A DNA stretch of 64,000 nt from JAGOMX01 sp041738135 (GCA_041738135.1 JBGSQK010000046.1:10590-74589), one strand, 5' to 3'; counted from the first letter of the stretch, positions 16,381-24,627 are shown. Notes: generated by a model not told the origin, from the letters alone. Numbers and translations: made by a program.

Positions 16381-16911
16381 CTAACGACGAATAATCTTTT
16401 CCGACTTAATCTTCCTCTGCAGCTGCATAATGCCATAGAGCAAAGCTTCGGCTGTAGGCGGACAGCCAGGCACGTAAATATCCACGGGAACAATACGATC
16501 ACAACCGCGCACTACCGAATAGGAGTAATGGTAGTAACCACCGCCATTGGCGCAAGAACCCATGGAGATAACCCAGCGAGGCTCTGCCATCTGATCATAT
16601 ACGCGGCGCATAGCAGGCGCCATTTTGTTGGTTAGCGTGCCGGCTACAATCATTAGATCCGCCTGGCGAGGACTTGGACGGAAAAGAAACCCGAATCGAT
16701 CCATGTCATAACGGCTAGCCGCACATTGCATCATCTCAACAGCACAGCAGGCAAGACCAAAGCTCATGGGCCAGAGCGAATTGGCACGACCCCATTGAAC
16801 CAGCTTGTCCACTTGCGTAATCAAATAGCCATTTTCTGAAAGCTCATCATTAATATCACGGTTTAAATCATGATCCACAAATGCAGGCTGCACCTGACCA
16901 ACTACTCCCAT
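16381..16911 (-). CDS. nuoB: NuoB, complex I subunit B (N2 Fe-S cluster)
   Basis: NuoB is the hydrophilic complex I subunit that holds the terminal 4Fe-4S cluster N2 next to the quinone site. The sequence has the vicinal cysteines in FGLACCAVEMM and the two later cysteine ligands in GSCANGGGYYHYSYSV and YVPGCPPTAEAL. The start at 16911 (MGVVGQV) is preferred to the farther upstream in-frame ATG: it lies 7 bp after AAAGGAG and gives the usual size of 176 residues. It overlaps the nuoA end by 10 bp. No nuoC follows; instead repeats and the GIY-YIG gene come next, so the nuo operon is split. Confidence 0.96.
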   Translation of the reverse strand: MGVVGQVQPAFVDHDLNRDINDELSENGYLITQVDKLVQWGRANSLWPMSFGLACCAVEMMQCAASRYDMDRFGFLFRPSPRQADLMIVAGTLTNKMAPAMRRVYDQMAEPRWVISMGSCANGGGYYHYSYSVVRGCDRIVPVDIYVPGCPPTAEALLYGIMQLQRKIKSEKIIRR

Positions 16912-17267
16912 TCCAGGGCTCCTTTTTTCCATTCGTAAATAAAGCCCACGGTCAGCACCAGCAAAAAGACCATCATGGACGCAAAACCAAACCAGCCAAT
17001 AGCCTTCAAAGACATGGCCCACGGGAATAAAAATGCGATTTCCAGATCAAAAATAATAAAGAGGATGGCCACCAGATAGTAACGTACATCAAATTTAAGA
17101 CGCGCATCAGAAAACGCATCAAACCCGCATTCGTAAGGAGAGAGCTTATCAGCATCAGGCAAATCAGTGGAACGCAGCCAAGCCAAAAGAATAATGAACA
17201 ATGACAACCCCAAGGCAACCCCGAAAAAAACCAGGATGGGCGCATAATCTGTCAGCAAGGTATTCAT
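16902..17267 (-). CDS. nuoA: NuoA, complex I subunit A
   Basis: NuoA is a small membrane subunit of NADH:quinone oxidoreductase near the quinone-binding junction. The 121-residue product has three transmembrane helices (APILVFFGVALGLSLFIILL, then YLVAILFIIFDLEIAFLFPW and MVFLLVLTVGFIYEW) and the signature YECGFDAFSDARLKFDVRYY. It is the first gene of the nuoAB pair. No convincing -35/-10 pair was found in the 100 bp upstream. Confidence 0.96.
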   Translation of the reverse strand: MNTLLTDYAPILVFFGVALGLSLFIILLAWLRSTDLPDADKLSPYECGFDAFSDARLKFDVRYYLVAILFIIFDLEIAFLFPWAMSLKAIGWFGFASMMVFLLVLTVGFIYEWKKGALEWE

Positions 17268-17370
17268 TCACGACTCATAATGTTTATAGTTATCTTATGA
17301 TTTATACCATTGTTTGCGCTGGAAGGGTATAGGGAAAATGGGTCAAATTACATGGATAAACTTTCGCAAC

Positions 17371-17829
17371 TTACCCAGCATTTACCTTAATATATTTCCC
17401 CATTAGCTCCGCCTCAGCCAGCACATGGTCTTTCATGCGTGATTCGATTTGCGCAGGGGTTGCGCCATCGTCCAGATCCAGCTCACAATCCAGTGCATAG
17501 AGCCTGAAATAATAACGATGCTTGCCTGATGGTGGGCATGGCCCGCCGTAATCATTGCGTTTCCAGCTATTCATACCAAAGCCGGTGCCTTTAGGGAATT
17601 CTTTGACGTTTTGTGCCAACCCCGTCAAACTAGCTGGCAAATTAAAAAACAACCAGTGATACCACCCCCCTGGAAAAGGCGCATCCGGATCATGACATAT
17701 CATTGCTAGTGTCTTGGCCTTAGCAGGCACATCCGACCAACTGAGCTCAGGCGAAATATCTTCACCCTCGCAGGTAAACACTTGGGGGATATCCCCTTCA
17801 TGATCAAAATCTTTACTGGTAAATTTCAT
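17371..17829 (-). CDS. YbhB/YbcL family (PEBP-like) protein, cytoplasmic
   Basis: A 152-residue member of the bacterial phosphatidylethanolamine-binding protein family. The conserved ligand-site motifs are present: ICHDPDAPFPGGWYHW and GKHRYYFRLYAL, with FTCEGEDISPELSW near the N-terminus. There is no signal peptide. Bacterial members have no firmly established function; some bind small anions or inhibit proteases. It lies next to a paralogue at 17959-18471 that has a signal peptide, so the pair looks like a duplication with split localisation. Confidence 0.88.
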   Translation of the reverse strand: MKFTSKDFDHEGDIPQVFTCEGEDISPELSWSDVPAKAKTLAMICHDPDAPFPGGWYHWLFFNLPASLTGLAQNVKEFPKGTGFGMNSWKRNDYGGPCPPSGKHRYYFRLYALDCELDLDDGATPAQIESRMKDHVLAEAELMGKYIKVNAG

Positions 17830-17958
17830 TTATTTTCTCTCCATTTAATGATGTACAGTCACTGCGCACCAAAGTTAAAGGCATACACCTCAAGCCTTGC
17901 CAGATTCGGCTTGCGCGCAAATAAATTGAAGCCAACGAATGCAAAAATCCATCCTGAC

Positions 17959-18471
17959 TTATCCTTTGATTTTTTCGTATTTACCCATTAATTCTGCCTG
18001 GCCCAGCACATGACCTTTCATGGCTTGCTCCACCTTGTCCTTATTTGCTCCCTCAGGAAGATCCAGTTTTATATCGAGGGCATAAAGTCTGAAGTAATAA
18101 CGATGAGATCCTGTAGGTGGGCATGGACCGCGGTATTCATTTTTCTTTGAGCTATTCTGACCGCGCACAGCTCCTTTGGGATACTCTACCATGGCTTGCG
18201 GCAATCCCTTGATTGTAACAGGCAGGTTAAAGAGAACCCAATGAGTCCAACCACCTTCATGGGGGGCATCCGGATCATGGACAATCAACGCCAACGACTG
18301 CGCTTTCGCGGGAACATCGGACCAGCTCAACTCAGGGGAGTTATCTTTTCCCTCACAAGTGAATACCTGGGGAATTTTTCCTTCATTAACAAAGTCTTTG
18401 CTTTTTAGTGTCATTGCAAATACATTGCTTGAAACTAGAAAACACATCAAGATAAAGGTACTTTTAAACAT
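17959..18471 (-). CDS. YbhB/YbcL family (PEBP-like) protein, exported
   Basis: A 170-residue paralogue of the neighbouring gene with an added signal peptide (FKSTFILMCFLVSSNVFA). The ATG at 18471 is preferred because GGAG lies 9 bp upstream; a GTG at 18486 would overlap that site. Family motifs are IVHDPDAPHEGGWTHW and GSHRYYFRLYAL. The mature protein should be periplasmic or secreted. The gap between the pair (17830-17958) contains no gene. Confidence 0.86.
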   Translation of the reverse strand: MFKSTFILMCFLVSSNVFAMTLKSKDFVNEGKIPQVFTCEGKDNSPELSWSDVPAKAQSLALIVHDPDAPHEGGWTHWVLFNLPVTIKGLPQAMVEYPKGAVRGQNSSKKNEYRGPCPPTGSHRYYFRLYALDIKLDLPEGANKDKVEQAMKGHVLGQAELMGKYEKIKG

Positions 18472-18596
18472 TTTATTTTTCTCCACCGTTGCAATTCATT
18501 ATGTCATTTTTATTGCACCAGATCAATAAATGTGGTTCTGAATTAGAAAATTATGATAGATTGAGACAAGTATAATTTGACAATACAGGACATTCA

Positions 18597-18899
18597 ATGC
18601 GCCAAACTACGCTATTCTCCCTCGTTTTATGCAACGGCCTCTATTTGATCAGCATAGCCATGTCTGCTTCTTTTATCTGGAATTTATATTGGGTCATTGA
18701 AACAACCACGCATAGCTTTGATCTCAGCTCCATAATTGAAATAGCAGGCAGCGTCATGGCCATTTTATTAATGATCACAAGCATGATCGCTGGTTGGAGC
18801 CTCTTTAAGGAAAATAGATATAAGCTCGCCATAACGATCTCTATGGCGCCCATGTTTTTATACTTCATGATAACTGCTTTACCTCAGATTTTTTGGTAA
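18597..18899 (+). CDS. Small membrane protein of unknown function
   Basis: A 100-residue hydrophobic protein with about three transmembrane helices (FSLVLCNGLYLISIAMSASF, then IIEIAGSVMAILLMITSMIA and ISMAPMFLYFMITALPQIF). AGGA is placed 6 bp before the ATG. I recognise no family. It is transcribed alone, divergent from the exported PEBP gene and upstream of the cold-shock gene, from which it is separated by a promoter and a long leader. Confidence 0.6.
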   Translation: MRQTTLFSLVLCNGLYLISIAMSASFIWNLYWVIETTTHSFDLSSIIEIAGSVMAILLMITSMIAGWSLFKENRYKLAITISMAPMFLYFMITALPQIFW

Positions 18900-19014
18900 G
18901 ATCCAAAATGGATAAACTTTTCACCTTACTCAGAAAAATAAATCCTAAAAATTGAAATTTTTCCTTGTCAAAACAAAATATCGCCTTATATTAGTTTGGA
19001 GTGCATAATTTGTT

Positions 19015-19043
19015 TTGACAGATTCTGGGAGAACTAGTATAAC
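19015..19043 (+). promoter_or_regulatory. Sigma-70 promoter of the cold-shock gene
   Basis: TTGACA at 19015-19020 and TATAAC at 19038-19043 with a 17-bp spacer. It predicts a transcript start near 19050, about 160 nt before the cold-shock ATG. Confidence 0.75.
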
Positions 19044-19049
19044 TCGATA

Positions 19050-19207
19050 AGTCAGAGTTTTCTATGACTCTTCTCAACCACATTACGGACCTCCGGGTAC
19101 GTAAAATTTCCTTAAGGACGTTAGGTGTTTGAATAAAGAGTTAGGACCCTCAGGTCTAGAATAGACTCATGCATGACACCAGACGGAACATAGTAAAGGA
19201 GAATTTT
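19050..19207 (+). promoter_or_regulatory. Long 5' leader of the cold-shock mRNA
   Basis: About 158 nt without a gene between the predicted start and the ATG. It contains potential short stems (for example GACCTCCGGGTAC and GACCCTCAGGTC segments). Long leaders that act as RNA thermosensors are known for cspA-type genes; such a role here is inferred from length and position. Confidence 0.5.
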
Positions 19208-19414
19208 ATGTCCACAGGTACAGTAAAGTGGTTTAATCCCACAAAAGGTTATGGATTTATCCAGCCAGAAGATAACGGCGCCGACGTGTTTGTACACATC
19301 TCAGCTGTAGAGCAAGCAGGAATGCACACCCTTCAAGAAGGGCAACGCCTCAGCTTTGAGCTCGCCAACAATCGTGGGAAGGTTTCTGCCACTGATCTTA
19401 AGCTGTTAAGCTAA
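19208..19414 (+). CDS. cspA: Cold-shock domain protein (CspA family)
   Basis: A 68-residue single cold-shock domain protein, the usual length. It has the RNA-binding motifs RNP1 (KGYGFIQ) and RNP2 (VFVHIS) after the GTVKWFNPTKGYGF opening. Such proteins bind single-stranded nucleic acid and melt mRNA structure. The ATG at 19208 follows AAAGGAG by 7 bp; the in-frame upstream ATG would add 13 atypical residues. The next gene is a DEAD-box RNA helicase, a frequent partner in cold adaptation. The symbol marks the family and not one particular paralogue. Confidence 0.93.
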   Translation: MSTGTVKWFNPTKGYGFIQPEDNGADVFVHISAVEQAGMHTLQEGQRLSFELANNRGKVSATDLKLLS

Positions 19415-19444
19415 GTTCTAGTACACCCATTATTTAATATTACT

Positions 19445-19486
19445 AGGGTAACACCAGTTTTTAACTGTGGTTACCCTTTAGTTTTA
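19445..19486 (+). terminator. Terminator after the cold-shock gene
   Basis: Stem AGGGTAACACCAGTT with AACTGTGGTTACCCT (small internal mismatch), loop TTT, followed by TTTAGTTTTAA. It ends the short cspA transcript. Confidence 0.65.
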
Positions 19487-19818
19487 ACTCCCCCCAGCAT
19501 TAACCATGTAACTTCTCAAACAGGGCGTTAGAACTCAGAAAAGCGAAAACCGGCAAGTCCAATGACTTGTCCTCTGCAGCCTTGGTGAAGGCGGAAACCC
19601 TTTGTGGGGAAAGAGGAATTGGATCGAACACCTCAGGGTTTCGAACATGACGGATAATAACTCTTCAACAGTGCGTTAAAACGGAGTCATTCAGATTCAT
19701 TGTCCATAAGACATTGGGTTTTGACTAAAGTTACATAACACGCCAAAGGATGAGTTGGCTCCCAGCTTTTAAATTTTATTTATTCATATAGTTGAGGAGT
19801 TACCTTTGGAATCGAAAC
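19487..19818 (+). other. Gene-free leader region before the DEAD-box helicase
   Basis: About 330 bp with no plausible open frame. It holds several GC-rich short stems and complementary segments (CCAATGACTTG near 19560 and CATTGTCC/CATTGGG near 19700-19720), which suggest a structured leader as in cold-inducible helicase mRNAs. I saw no tRNA and no known riboswitch. Confidence 0.35.
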
Positions 19819-21810
19819 ATGACAAACTTTCAAGAAATGAACGTGCCTGCGTATCTTGTGCAATCACTGGAACGCATGCAAATTACCGAACCGACACCGG
19901 TTCAAAGCAAAGCCATCCCATTGGGTCTAGAAGGCCATGATATATTGGCGTCGGCTCAAACCGGTACCGGCAAGACAATTGCCTATTTAATTCCCCTTAT
20001 TACGAAGCTTGCGGAATCACCCACCAGCACAGCCCTTATTTTAACACCCACCAGAGAACTGGCAACCCAGGTTCGTGATTCCATCACACAGCTGTTGGGA
20101 CGCAAAAATGATTTCGGTCTCGCACTGATCATTGGTGGTGAAGCCATTTCCAAGCAATTCATGCAGCTGAGAAGCCGCCCTCGTTTGGTTATCGGTACAC
20201 CTGGTCGCGTAATCGACCACTTGCATCGCCGCACACTCAACCTTGCCCACACCGGCTTTTTGGTTTTGGATGAAACGGATCGCATGCTGGACATGGGCTT
20301 CCACGAGCAACTTAAGGAGCTCTGTCAGTTCTTACCCGATGAGCGTCAAACATTCATGTTCTCGGCCACTATGCCTGACAACATTATCAAGCTGGCACAG
20401 CAATACCTGAAGAACCCACAACGCATTTCTATTGGTTCTACGACTCAGCCTATTGCTAAGATCAAGCAAGATATTATGCACACAACCAATGCGGACAAGT
20501 TTTCCCATTTGTTGAAAGAACTTGATTCCCGTGAAGGCTCCATCATCGTTTTCGTAAAAACAAAACGTGGCGCCGATGAATTGGTATTGAAACTACAACA
20601 TAAGAATCACAGCGCCGAAGCCATCCATGGTGACTTGAAGCAGCATAAGCGTGATCGTGTGATCCGCGAATTCCGTAACAAGAAAAACCGTATTATGGTG
20701 GCAACAGACATCGCAGCCCGTGGTTTGGACGTGCCTCACATTGAGCACGTGGTGAACTACGATTTGCCACAATGCCCTGAGGACTACATTCACCGTATTG
20801 GCCGTACCGGCCGTGCAGGTGCTGTTGGCCAGGCCATTACGCTTATTTCACCACAAGAAGGACGGTTGTGGAGAATGATTCACAACCTTATCAATCCTGG
20901 CACACCATGTAACTTGCCACAAGGCTATAACATTGCCCCACCTCCCCGCGGCGGCAGACGCCCTGGCGTCAGCAGTGGCGGCAGATCCGGTGGAGCAAGA
21001 CCTTTCAGCCGTGATGGCGGATCTCGCAGTCGCGACGACCGTCCTCGTGAAGGCGGATTCTCCGAGCGCCGCGGACCTTCCACACGTGACCGCAGCGATG
21101 CACCACGTGAAGGCGGTTTCAGCGAACGCAGAGGTCCTCGCGAAGATCGTCCCCGTGATGATCGTCCACGCGAAGGTGGTTTTGGTGAGCGCAGAAGTTT
21201 CTCAGGCGATCGCGACGAGCGTCCCCGTGAAGGCGGCTACGCACCACGCAGAGCCCCATCAACCGGTGAACGCAGTTATGCACCCCGCGAAGGTGGATTC
21301 AACTCACGCGGCCCAGGTTCACGTGACCGTGATGATCGTCCCCGTGAAGGCGGTTTTGCTTCACGCAGAGGCCCTTCATCAGGTGATCGTGATGATCGTC
21401 CTCGCGAAGGCGGTTTTGCTTCACGCAGAGGCCCATCAGAAGACCGTCCACGCGAAGGTGGCTTTGCCTCTCGCAGAGGCCCTTCTGATGATCGCCCCCG
21501 CGCAGGTGGCTTTGCCTCAAGAGGTCCATCAACCCGTGATCGTGATGATCGTCCCCGTGAAGGTGGTTTCTCCTCAAGAGGCCCATCAACCCGTGATCGT
21601 GATGACCGTCCCCGTGAAGGTGGCTTTGCCTCCCGCGCTAGACCCGCAGCAGGTGGCCGTAGCGAAGGTGGCTTTGCAGCCCGCAAAGGACCAAGTGCCC
21701 CACGCGCCGGCGGTGCATTCCGCGGCGCAGCATCATCCCGCTCATCAGATGGCGGCCACGCCCCAGCATTCAGCCGCGGCGCCAAAAGGCCAACGGCTAA
21801 AAGAGTGTAA
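19819..21810 (+). CDS. DEAD-box RNA helicase with long Arg/Gly-rich tail
   Basis: An ATP-dependent RNA helicase of the RhlE/DeaD group. Residues 1-360 form the two RecA domains: Q motif (PTPVQSKAIP), motif I AQTGTGKT, PTRELA, motif II DETD (normally DEAD), SAT, and motif VI HRIGRTGRAG. After about residue 385 a 280-residue tail rich in R, G, D and P is built from repeats of the type DRDDRPREGGFASRRGPS; similar tails bind RNA and promote condensates. The ATG at 19819 is used; an in-frame TTG at 19792 lies next to GAGGAG and cannot be excluded. A strong terminator follows. The large overlapping frame at 20933-21814 is a shadow of the repeats. Confidence 0.93.
   Translation: MTNFQEMNVPAYLVQSLERMQITEPTPVQSKAIPLGLEGHDILASAQTGTGKTIAYLIPLITKLAESPTSTALILTPTRELATQVRDSITQLLGRKNDFGLALIIGGEAISKQFMQLRSRPRLVIGTPGRVIDHLHRRTLNLAHTGFLVLDETDRMLDMGFHEQLKELCQFLPDERQTFMFSATMPDNIIKLAQQYLKNPQRISIGSTTQPIAKIKQDIMHTTNADKFSHLLKELDSREGSIIVFVKTKRGADELVLKLQHKNHSAEAIHGDLKQHKRDRVIREFRNKKNRIMVATDIAARGLDVPHIEHVVNYDLPQCPEDYIHRIGRTGRAGAVGQAITLISPQEGRLWRMIHNLINPGTPCNLPQGYNIAPPPRGGRRPGVSSGGRSGGARPFSRDGGSRSRDDRPREGGFSERRGPSTRDRSDAPREGGFSERRGPREDRPRDDRPREGGFGERRSFSGDRDERPREGGYAPRRAPSTGERSYAPREGGFNSRGPGSRDRDDRPREGGFASRRGPSSGDRDDRPREGGFASRRGPSEDRPREGGFASRRGPSDDRPRAGGFASRGPSTRDRDDRPREGGFSSRGPSTRDRDDRPREGGFASRARPAAGGRSEGGFAARKGPSAPRAGGAFRGAASSRSSDGGHAPAFSRGAKRPTAKRV
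21040..21660 (+). repeat. Coding tandem repeats in the helicase tail
   Basis: Degenerate units of roughly 45-63 bp containing CGTCCCCGTGAAGGCGG, repeated about ten times, encode RPREGGF blocks. They are in frame throughout and are the source of the low-complexity tail. Copy number may vary between strains. Confidence 0.8.
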
Positions 21811-21824
21811 TTAACACATACGTG

Positions 21825-21858
21825 AAAAACCCCCGGGCAATAGCTCGGGGGTTTTTTT
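21825..21858 (+). terminator. Strong terminator after the helicase gene
   Basis: Stem AAAAACCCCCGGGC with GCTCGGGGGTTTTT, then a run of seven T. It lies 15 bp past the stop. Confidence 0.9.
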
Positions 21859-21966
21859 GTTTGCTATCAAGCAATTTATAATTTTCAACTCCAACGCAAT
21901 AGAATCAAATCTTGTTTTCCTATGGAAAACTGCTAAATTTCAACAAAGATAATAAGGATTCAGCTC

Positions 21967-22458
21967 ATGCAAAAAACAACAACCCAGCTTCCAGAGATAA
22001 AATTAATTGGCAAGACCGTGCGTACCTCAAATAAAGCCGAGGAGAATTTTGAGACTGGGAAATTGTTTCCATGCGTTCGTGATTATTTTCATCAGGATGT
22101 CGCTTCATCCATAGCAAATCGCAAAAAGCCTGGGACTACATACTGCGTTTATGCGGACTATGAGAGCGATCACAATGGTGAGTATACGTACCTAATAGGT
22201 GAAGAGGTTAGCTCATTTGACTCTATCCCAGATGGTCTGGAAAAATACATTATTCAGCCACAAACCTATACAAAATTCACCAACGGCCCTGCCCCCATGC
22301 CGCAAGCTGTTAAAGAACCTTGGCATAAAATATGGGCCATGTCCAATGATGAACTAGGCGGCGAGCGTCGTTATCACGCTGACTTTGAAATCTACGATGA
22401 ACGAGCCGCAGATCATGAGAATATCGTTTTGGATATTTATATTGGCGTTAAGGGTTAA
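21967..22458 (+). CDS. GyrI-like / effector-binding domain protein
   Basis: A 163-residue protein with the SOUL/GyrI-like fold found as effector-binding domain of AraC-type and BmrR-type regulators. The diagnostic pattern is present: YADYESDHNGEYTYLIGEEV, then IPDGLEKYIIQPQTYTKF and the C-terminal RRYHADFEIYDER. There is no DNA-binding domain, so it should be a stand-alone small-molecule binding protein; some relatives hydrolyse cyclopropyl compounds or protect gyrase. It lies 12 bp before an acetyltransferase gene and is probably co-transcribed, which suggests a detoxification unit. Confidence 0.82.
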   Translation: MQKTTTQLPEIKLIGKTVRTSNKAEENFETGKLFPCVRDYFHQDVASSIANRKKPGTTYCVYADYESDHNGEYTYLIGEEVSSFDSIPDGLEKYIIQPQTYTKFTNGPAPMPQAVKEPWHKIWAMSNDELGGERRYHADFEIYDERAADHENIVLDIYIGVKG

Positions 22459-22470
22459 AGGCATACAGCC

Positions 22471-23121
22471 ATGAAAACAGAAGCAATGTTGTCACTCCCC
22501 ATGCATCCTGACCCAAATACCCTTTACCCTATTCCTGGTGTAACCCGCGTATGTTATTTAAAAAATATCATAACCAAACCGCAAATCGTCGTGGGCGATT
22601 ATACTTATTATGATGACCCTGAGGATGTGTATAACTTTGAAAAGAATATCCAGTATCTCTATGATTTTGTACCCGAAAAGATCATCATCGGTAAGTTCTG
22701 CCAAATCGCAACAGGCATCAGGTTTATGACTAATGGTGGCAATCATGCACTTGATGGGGTATCCACATATCCCTTTAAGGTTTTTGGAAAATCGTGGTCT
22801 GAAGCTCCTTTAAATACTGTCAGCAAAGGCGATACGGTGGTTGGCAATGATGTCTGGATTGGCAATTCCGTTACAATCATGCATGGCATCAAAATTGGCC
22901 ACGGCGCCATTATAGGCACCAATGCTTTGGTGACAAAAGACATCGAGCCTTACTCAATCGTCGGAGGCAACCCCGCAAAGCTCATACGAAAGAGATTCGA
23001 TGATGAAACCATCGAGTTTCTGCTCGAACTTGCTTGGTGGAACTGGCCCATAGAAAAGATATCTGAAAATATTGAAGCTATTACAACTGCCGATTTTAAA
23101 ACACTAAGAAGCACTATGTAA
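22471..23121 (+). CDS. Xenobiotic acetyltransferase (Vat/CatB hexapeptide family)
   Basis: A 216-residue left-handed beta-helix acetyltransferase. Motifs typical of the Vat/CatB xenobiotic acetyltransferase group are seen: GDYTYYDDPED, IGKFCQIATG, TNGGNHALDG with the presumed catalytic histidine, then the hexapeptide repeats VGNDVWIGNSVTI and VGGNPAKLIRKRF. Family members acetylate chloramphenicol, streptogramin A or related substrates with acetyl-CoA; the substrate here cannot be read from sequence. AAAGG 9 bp upstream serves as ribosome-binding site. It is likely in one transcript with the preceding effector-binding protein. Confidence 0.88.
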   Translation: MKTEAMLSLPMHPDPNTLYPIPGVTRVCYLKNIITKPQIVVGDYTYYDDPEDVYNFEKNIQYLYDFVPEKIIIGKFCQIATGIRFMTNGGNHALDGVSTYPFKVFGKSWSEAPLNTVSKGDTVVGNDVWIGNSVTIMHGIKIGHGAIIGTNALVTKDIEPYSIVGGNPAKLIRKRFDDETIEFLLELAWWNWPIEKISENIEAITTADFKTLRSTM

Positions 23122-23218
23122 TAGAGCTAACCAACTTCATTTTAATTGGCTGCAACCACCCCCTTGATTCCCAGATGCAAGCTGTTAATATATTACAAGT
23201 ATCAATTAGGAAAAACCT

Positions 23219-23938
23219 ATGAAACGGTTGATCACATTGACTTTTGCTGCGCTTTTGGGCACTTGTTTCACGTTAAAGGCCAGTGATAACGAAGGGTTAG
23301 ACAAGAAACCCTCGCCCGCCATTCGCAAAGCGCTTTTGTATACTCCACCTGCAGCACAAAGAGAACGAAAACTTGAGAAAGAGCGTCAAGCAGAGGAGAA
23401 GCAGAAACGTATAGATCGGGCTAACGCATCACTTCATAAATTTGCCTATGACCCGGACTTCTCAACACTAAGAGAGGTCAATGCTGTCTTTGCAACCTTT
23501 CGTTCCGATGAAACAAAGGCTCTTTCGCTGCGGGTATTACAAGATACCAACAAGAAAGTCCAAGACCACCTGCCCACGTGTTATTGCTATTTGGAATGGA
23601 TGACGTTTTTACTGCAAAAAGATAATTACAGAAACATTATCCTCTATTGTTCTCATATAGAGCAAATTTTTGATGAAACCTGGCATGCTAAAGATAGCTT
23701 TTCAGCACTTTGCCATTTGTACAAAGCCGTATGTGAAGATAATTCGGCCACCAGTAAGGCTTTTAAACAAATAGAGCAACTTTATGGCGAAAAAATTGAT
23801 GAAACGTTGTGTGTATACAATCCCTGGTCATGCAAGATTCTACAGACATGCAACAGATTGTTGACAGACGCCAGCTTTAGAGAATTAGTAGTTATTACCT
23901 CAATTACTGCCATCTTTACCTGTATGACCGTCCTCTAA
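23219..23938 (+). CDS. Hypothetical exported protein, paralogue 1, C-terminal anchor
   Basis: A 239-residue protein of unknown function with a signal peptide (LITLTFAALLGTCFTLKAS), an Arg/Lys/Glu-rich helical stretch (RERKLEKERQAEEKQKR) and a hydrophobic C-terminus (VVITSITAIFTCMTVL) that may anchor it. The segment YRNIILYC, followed about 20 residues on by LCHLYKAVCEDN and IEQLY, recurs in the next gene (YKNIILYC, VCSLYRSWYNDEN, IYEHY). The two are therefore tandem paralogues of one family. AGGAAAAACCT precedes the ATG. No domain recognised. Confidence 0.7.
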   Translation: MKRLITLTFAALLGTCFTLKASDNEGLDKKPSPAIRKALLYTPPAAQRERKLEKERQAEEKQKRIDRANASLHKFAYDPDFSTLREVNAVFATFRSDETKALSLRVLQDTNKKVQDHLPTCYCYLEWMTFLLQKDNYRNIILYCSHIEQIFDETWHAKDSFSALCHLYKAVCEDNSATSKAFKQIEQLYGEKIDETLCVYNPWSCKILQTCNRLLTDASFRELVVITSITAIFTCMTVL

Positions 23939-23955
23939 CTCAAAGGAAATCAACT

Positions 23956-24627
23956 ATGAAAAAGCACATCAGCATTGTCTACCTCTTGTGGTTATCTCTT
24001 GCAACCACTGCATACGCAAGCTTGGAAGAACAAGAAGTGACTCAGAAATTAAACTCCATGTCTGAAACGGAAAGGAAAGTTCATAGCCTATCATTGCTTT
24101 TATCTAACTTTGTGCACCATGAGCATTTAAGCCAGTTGGTTGATTTTAATGCGGAAGCAGCTGAATTAAAAACTGATGAGGTTAGCAAGATCAATTCAAC
24201 CCTGTTAACAGAAGTGCAGGAGATCCTCGAAGATAAATTACCCATGGAGATATCCGCTTTTGAAATGGGTCAATTTCCACTCTATGAGGCTTGGTACAAA
24301 AACATCATCCTTTATTGCGCCATCAATAAAAACCAACTGACCAATTCAAGGGACTTTAAAGATCGTTTGCTCGCAGTCTGTTCGCTTTATCGTAGCTGGT
24401 ATAATGATGAAAACAACCAAGTGACACAAGCGATTGGTTCCATATATGAACATTACCAAGTTACTGACGAAGCTACCCCTATGTTCAAAGTCATTAATGA
24501 TTTCGATTTTACCGATCAAACCATTTTTTCAATGGCCTATGGCTTTAGCTATATTACATCTAAACCCCATCGAACCTATGCCACACTTGCAGTGGTAGCG
24601 GGGATTGCTGTGTGGGGACTGTTATAG
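23956..24627 (+). CDS. Hypothetical exported protein, paralogue 2, C-terminal anchor
   Basis: A 223-residue paralogue of the preceding gene, 17 bp downstream and with AAAGGA before its ATG. It has a signal peptide (SIVYLLWLSLATTAYAS), a helical polar middle part and a C-terminal hydrophobic segment (TYATLAVVAGIAVWGLL). A protein with both an N-terminal signal and a C-terminal anchor would expose its middle part to the periplasm. Function unknown; a 250-bp AT-rich gap without genes follows. Confidence 0.7.
   Translation: MKKHISIVYLLWLSLATTAYASLEEQEVTQKLNSMSETERKVHSLSLLLSNFVHHEHLSQLVDFNAEAAELKTDEVSKINSTLLTEVQEILEDKLPMEISAFEMGQFPLYEAWYKNIILYCAINKNQLTNSRDFKDRLLAVCSLYRSWYNDENNQVTQAIGSIYEHYQVTDEATPMFKVINDFDFTDQTIFSMAYGFSYITSKPHRTYATLAVVAGIAVWGLL

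Noticed and set aside
17876..17886. Repeated word TAAAGGCATAC, also near 22456 and 36407
   Set aside because: Only an 11-mer in three places; one copy holds the ribosome-binding site of the acetyltransferase gene, so chance is likely.
21040..21660. Possible CRISPR array because of regular repeats
   Set aside because: Units are adjacent, degenerate and in frame with the helicase; there are no unique spacers and no cas genes.
20933..21814. A 293-residue open frame overlapping the helicase tail
   Set aside because: It is a shifted reading of the Arg/Gly repeats, with Ala/Val/His-rich low complexity and no ribosome-binding site.
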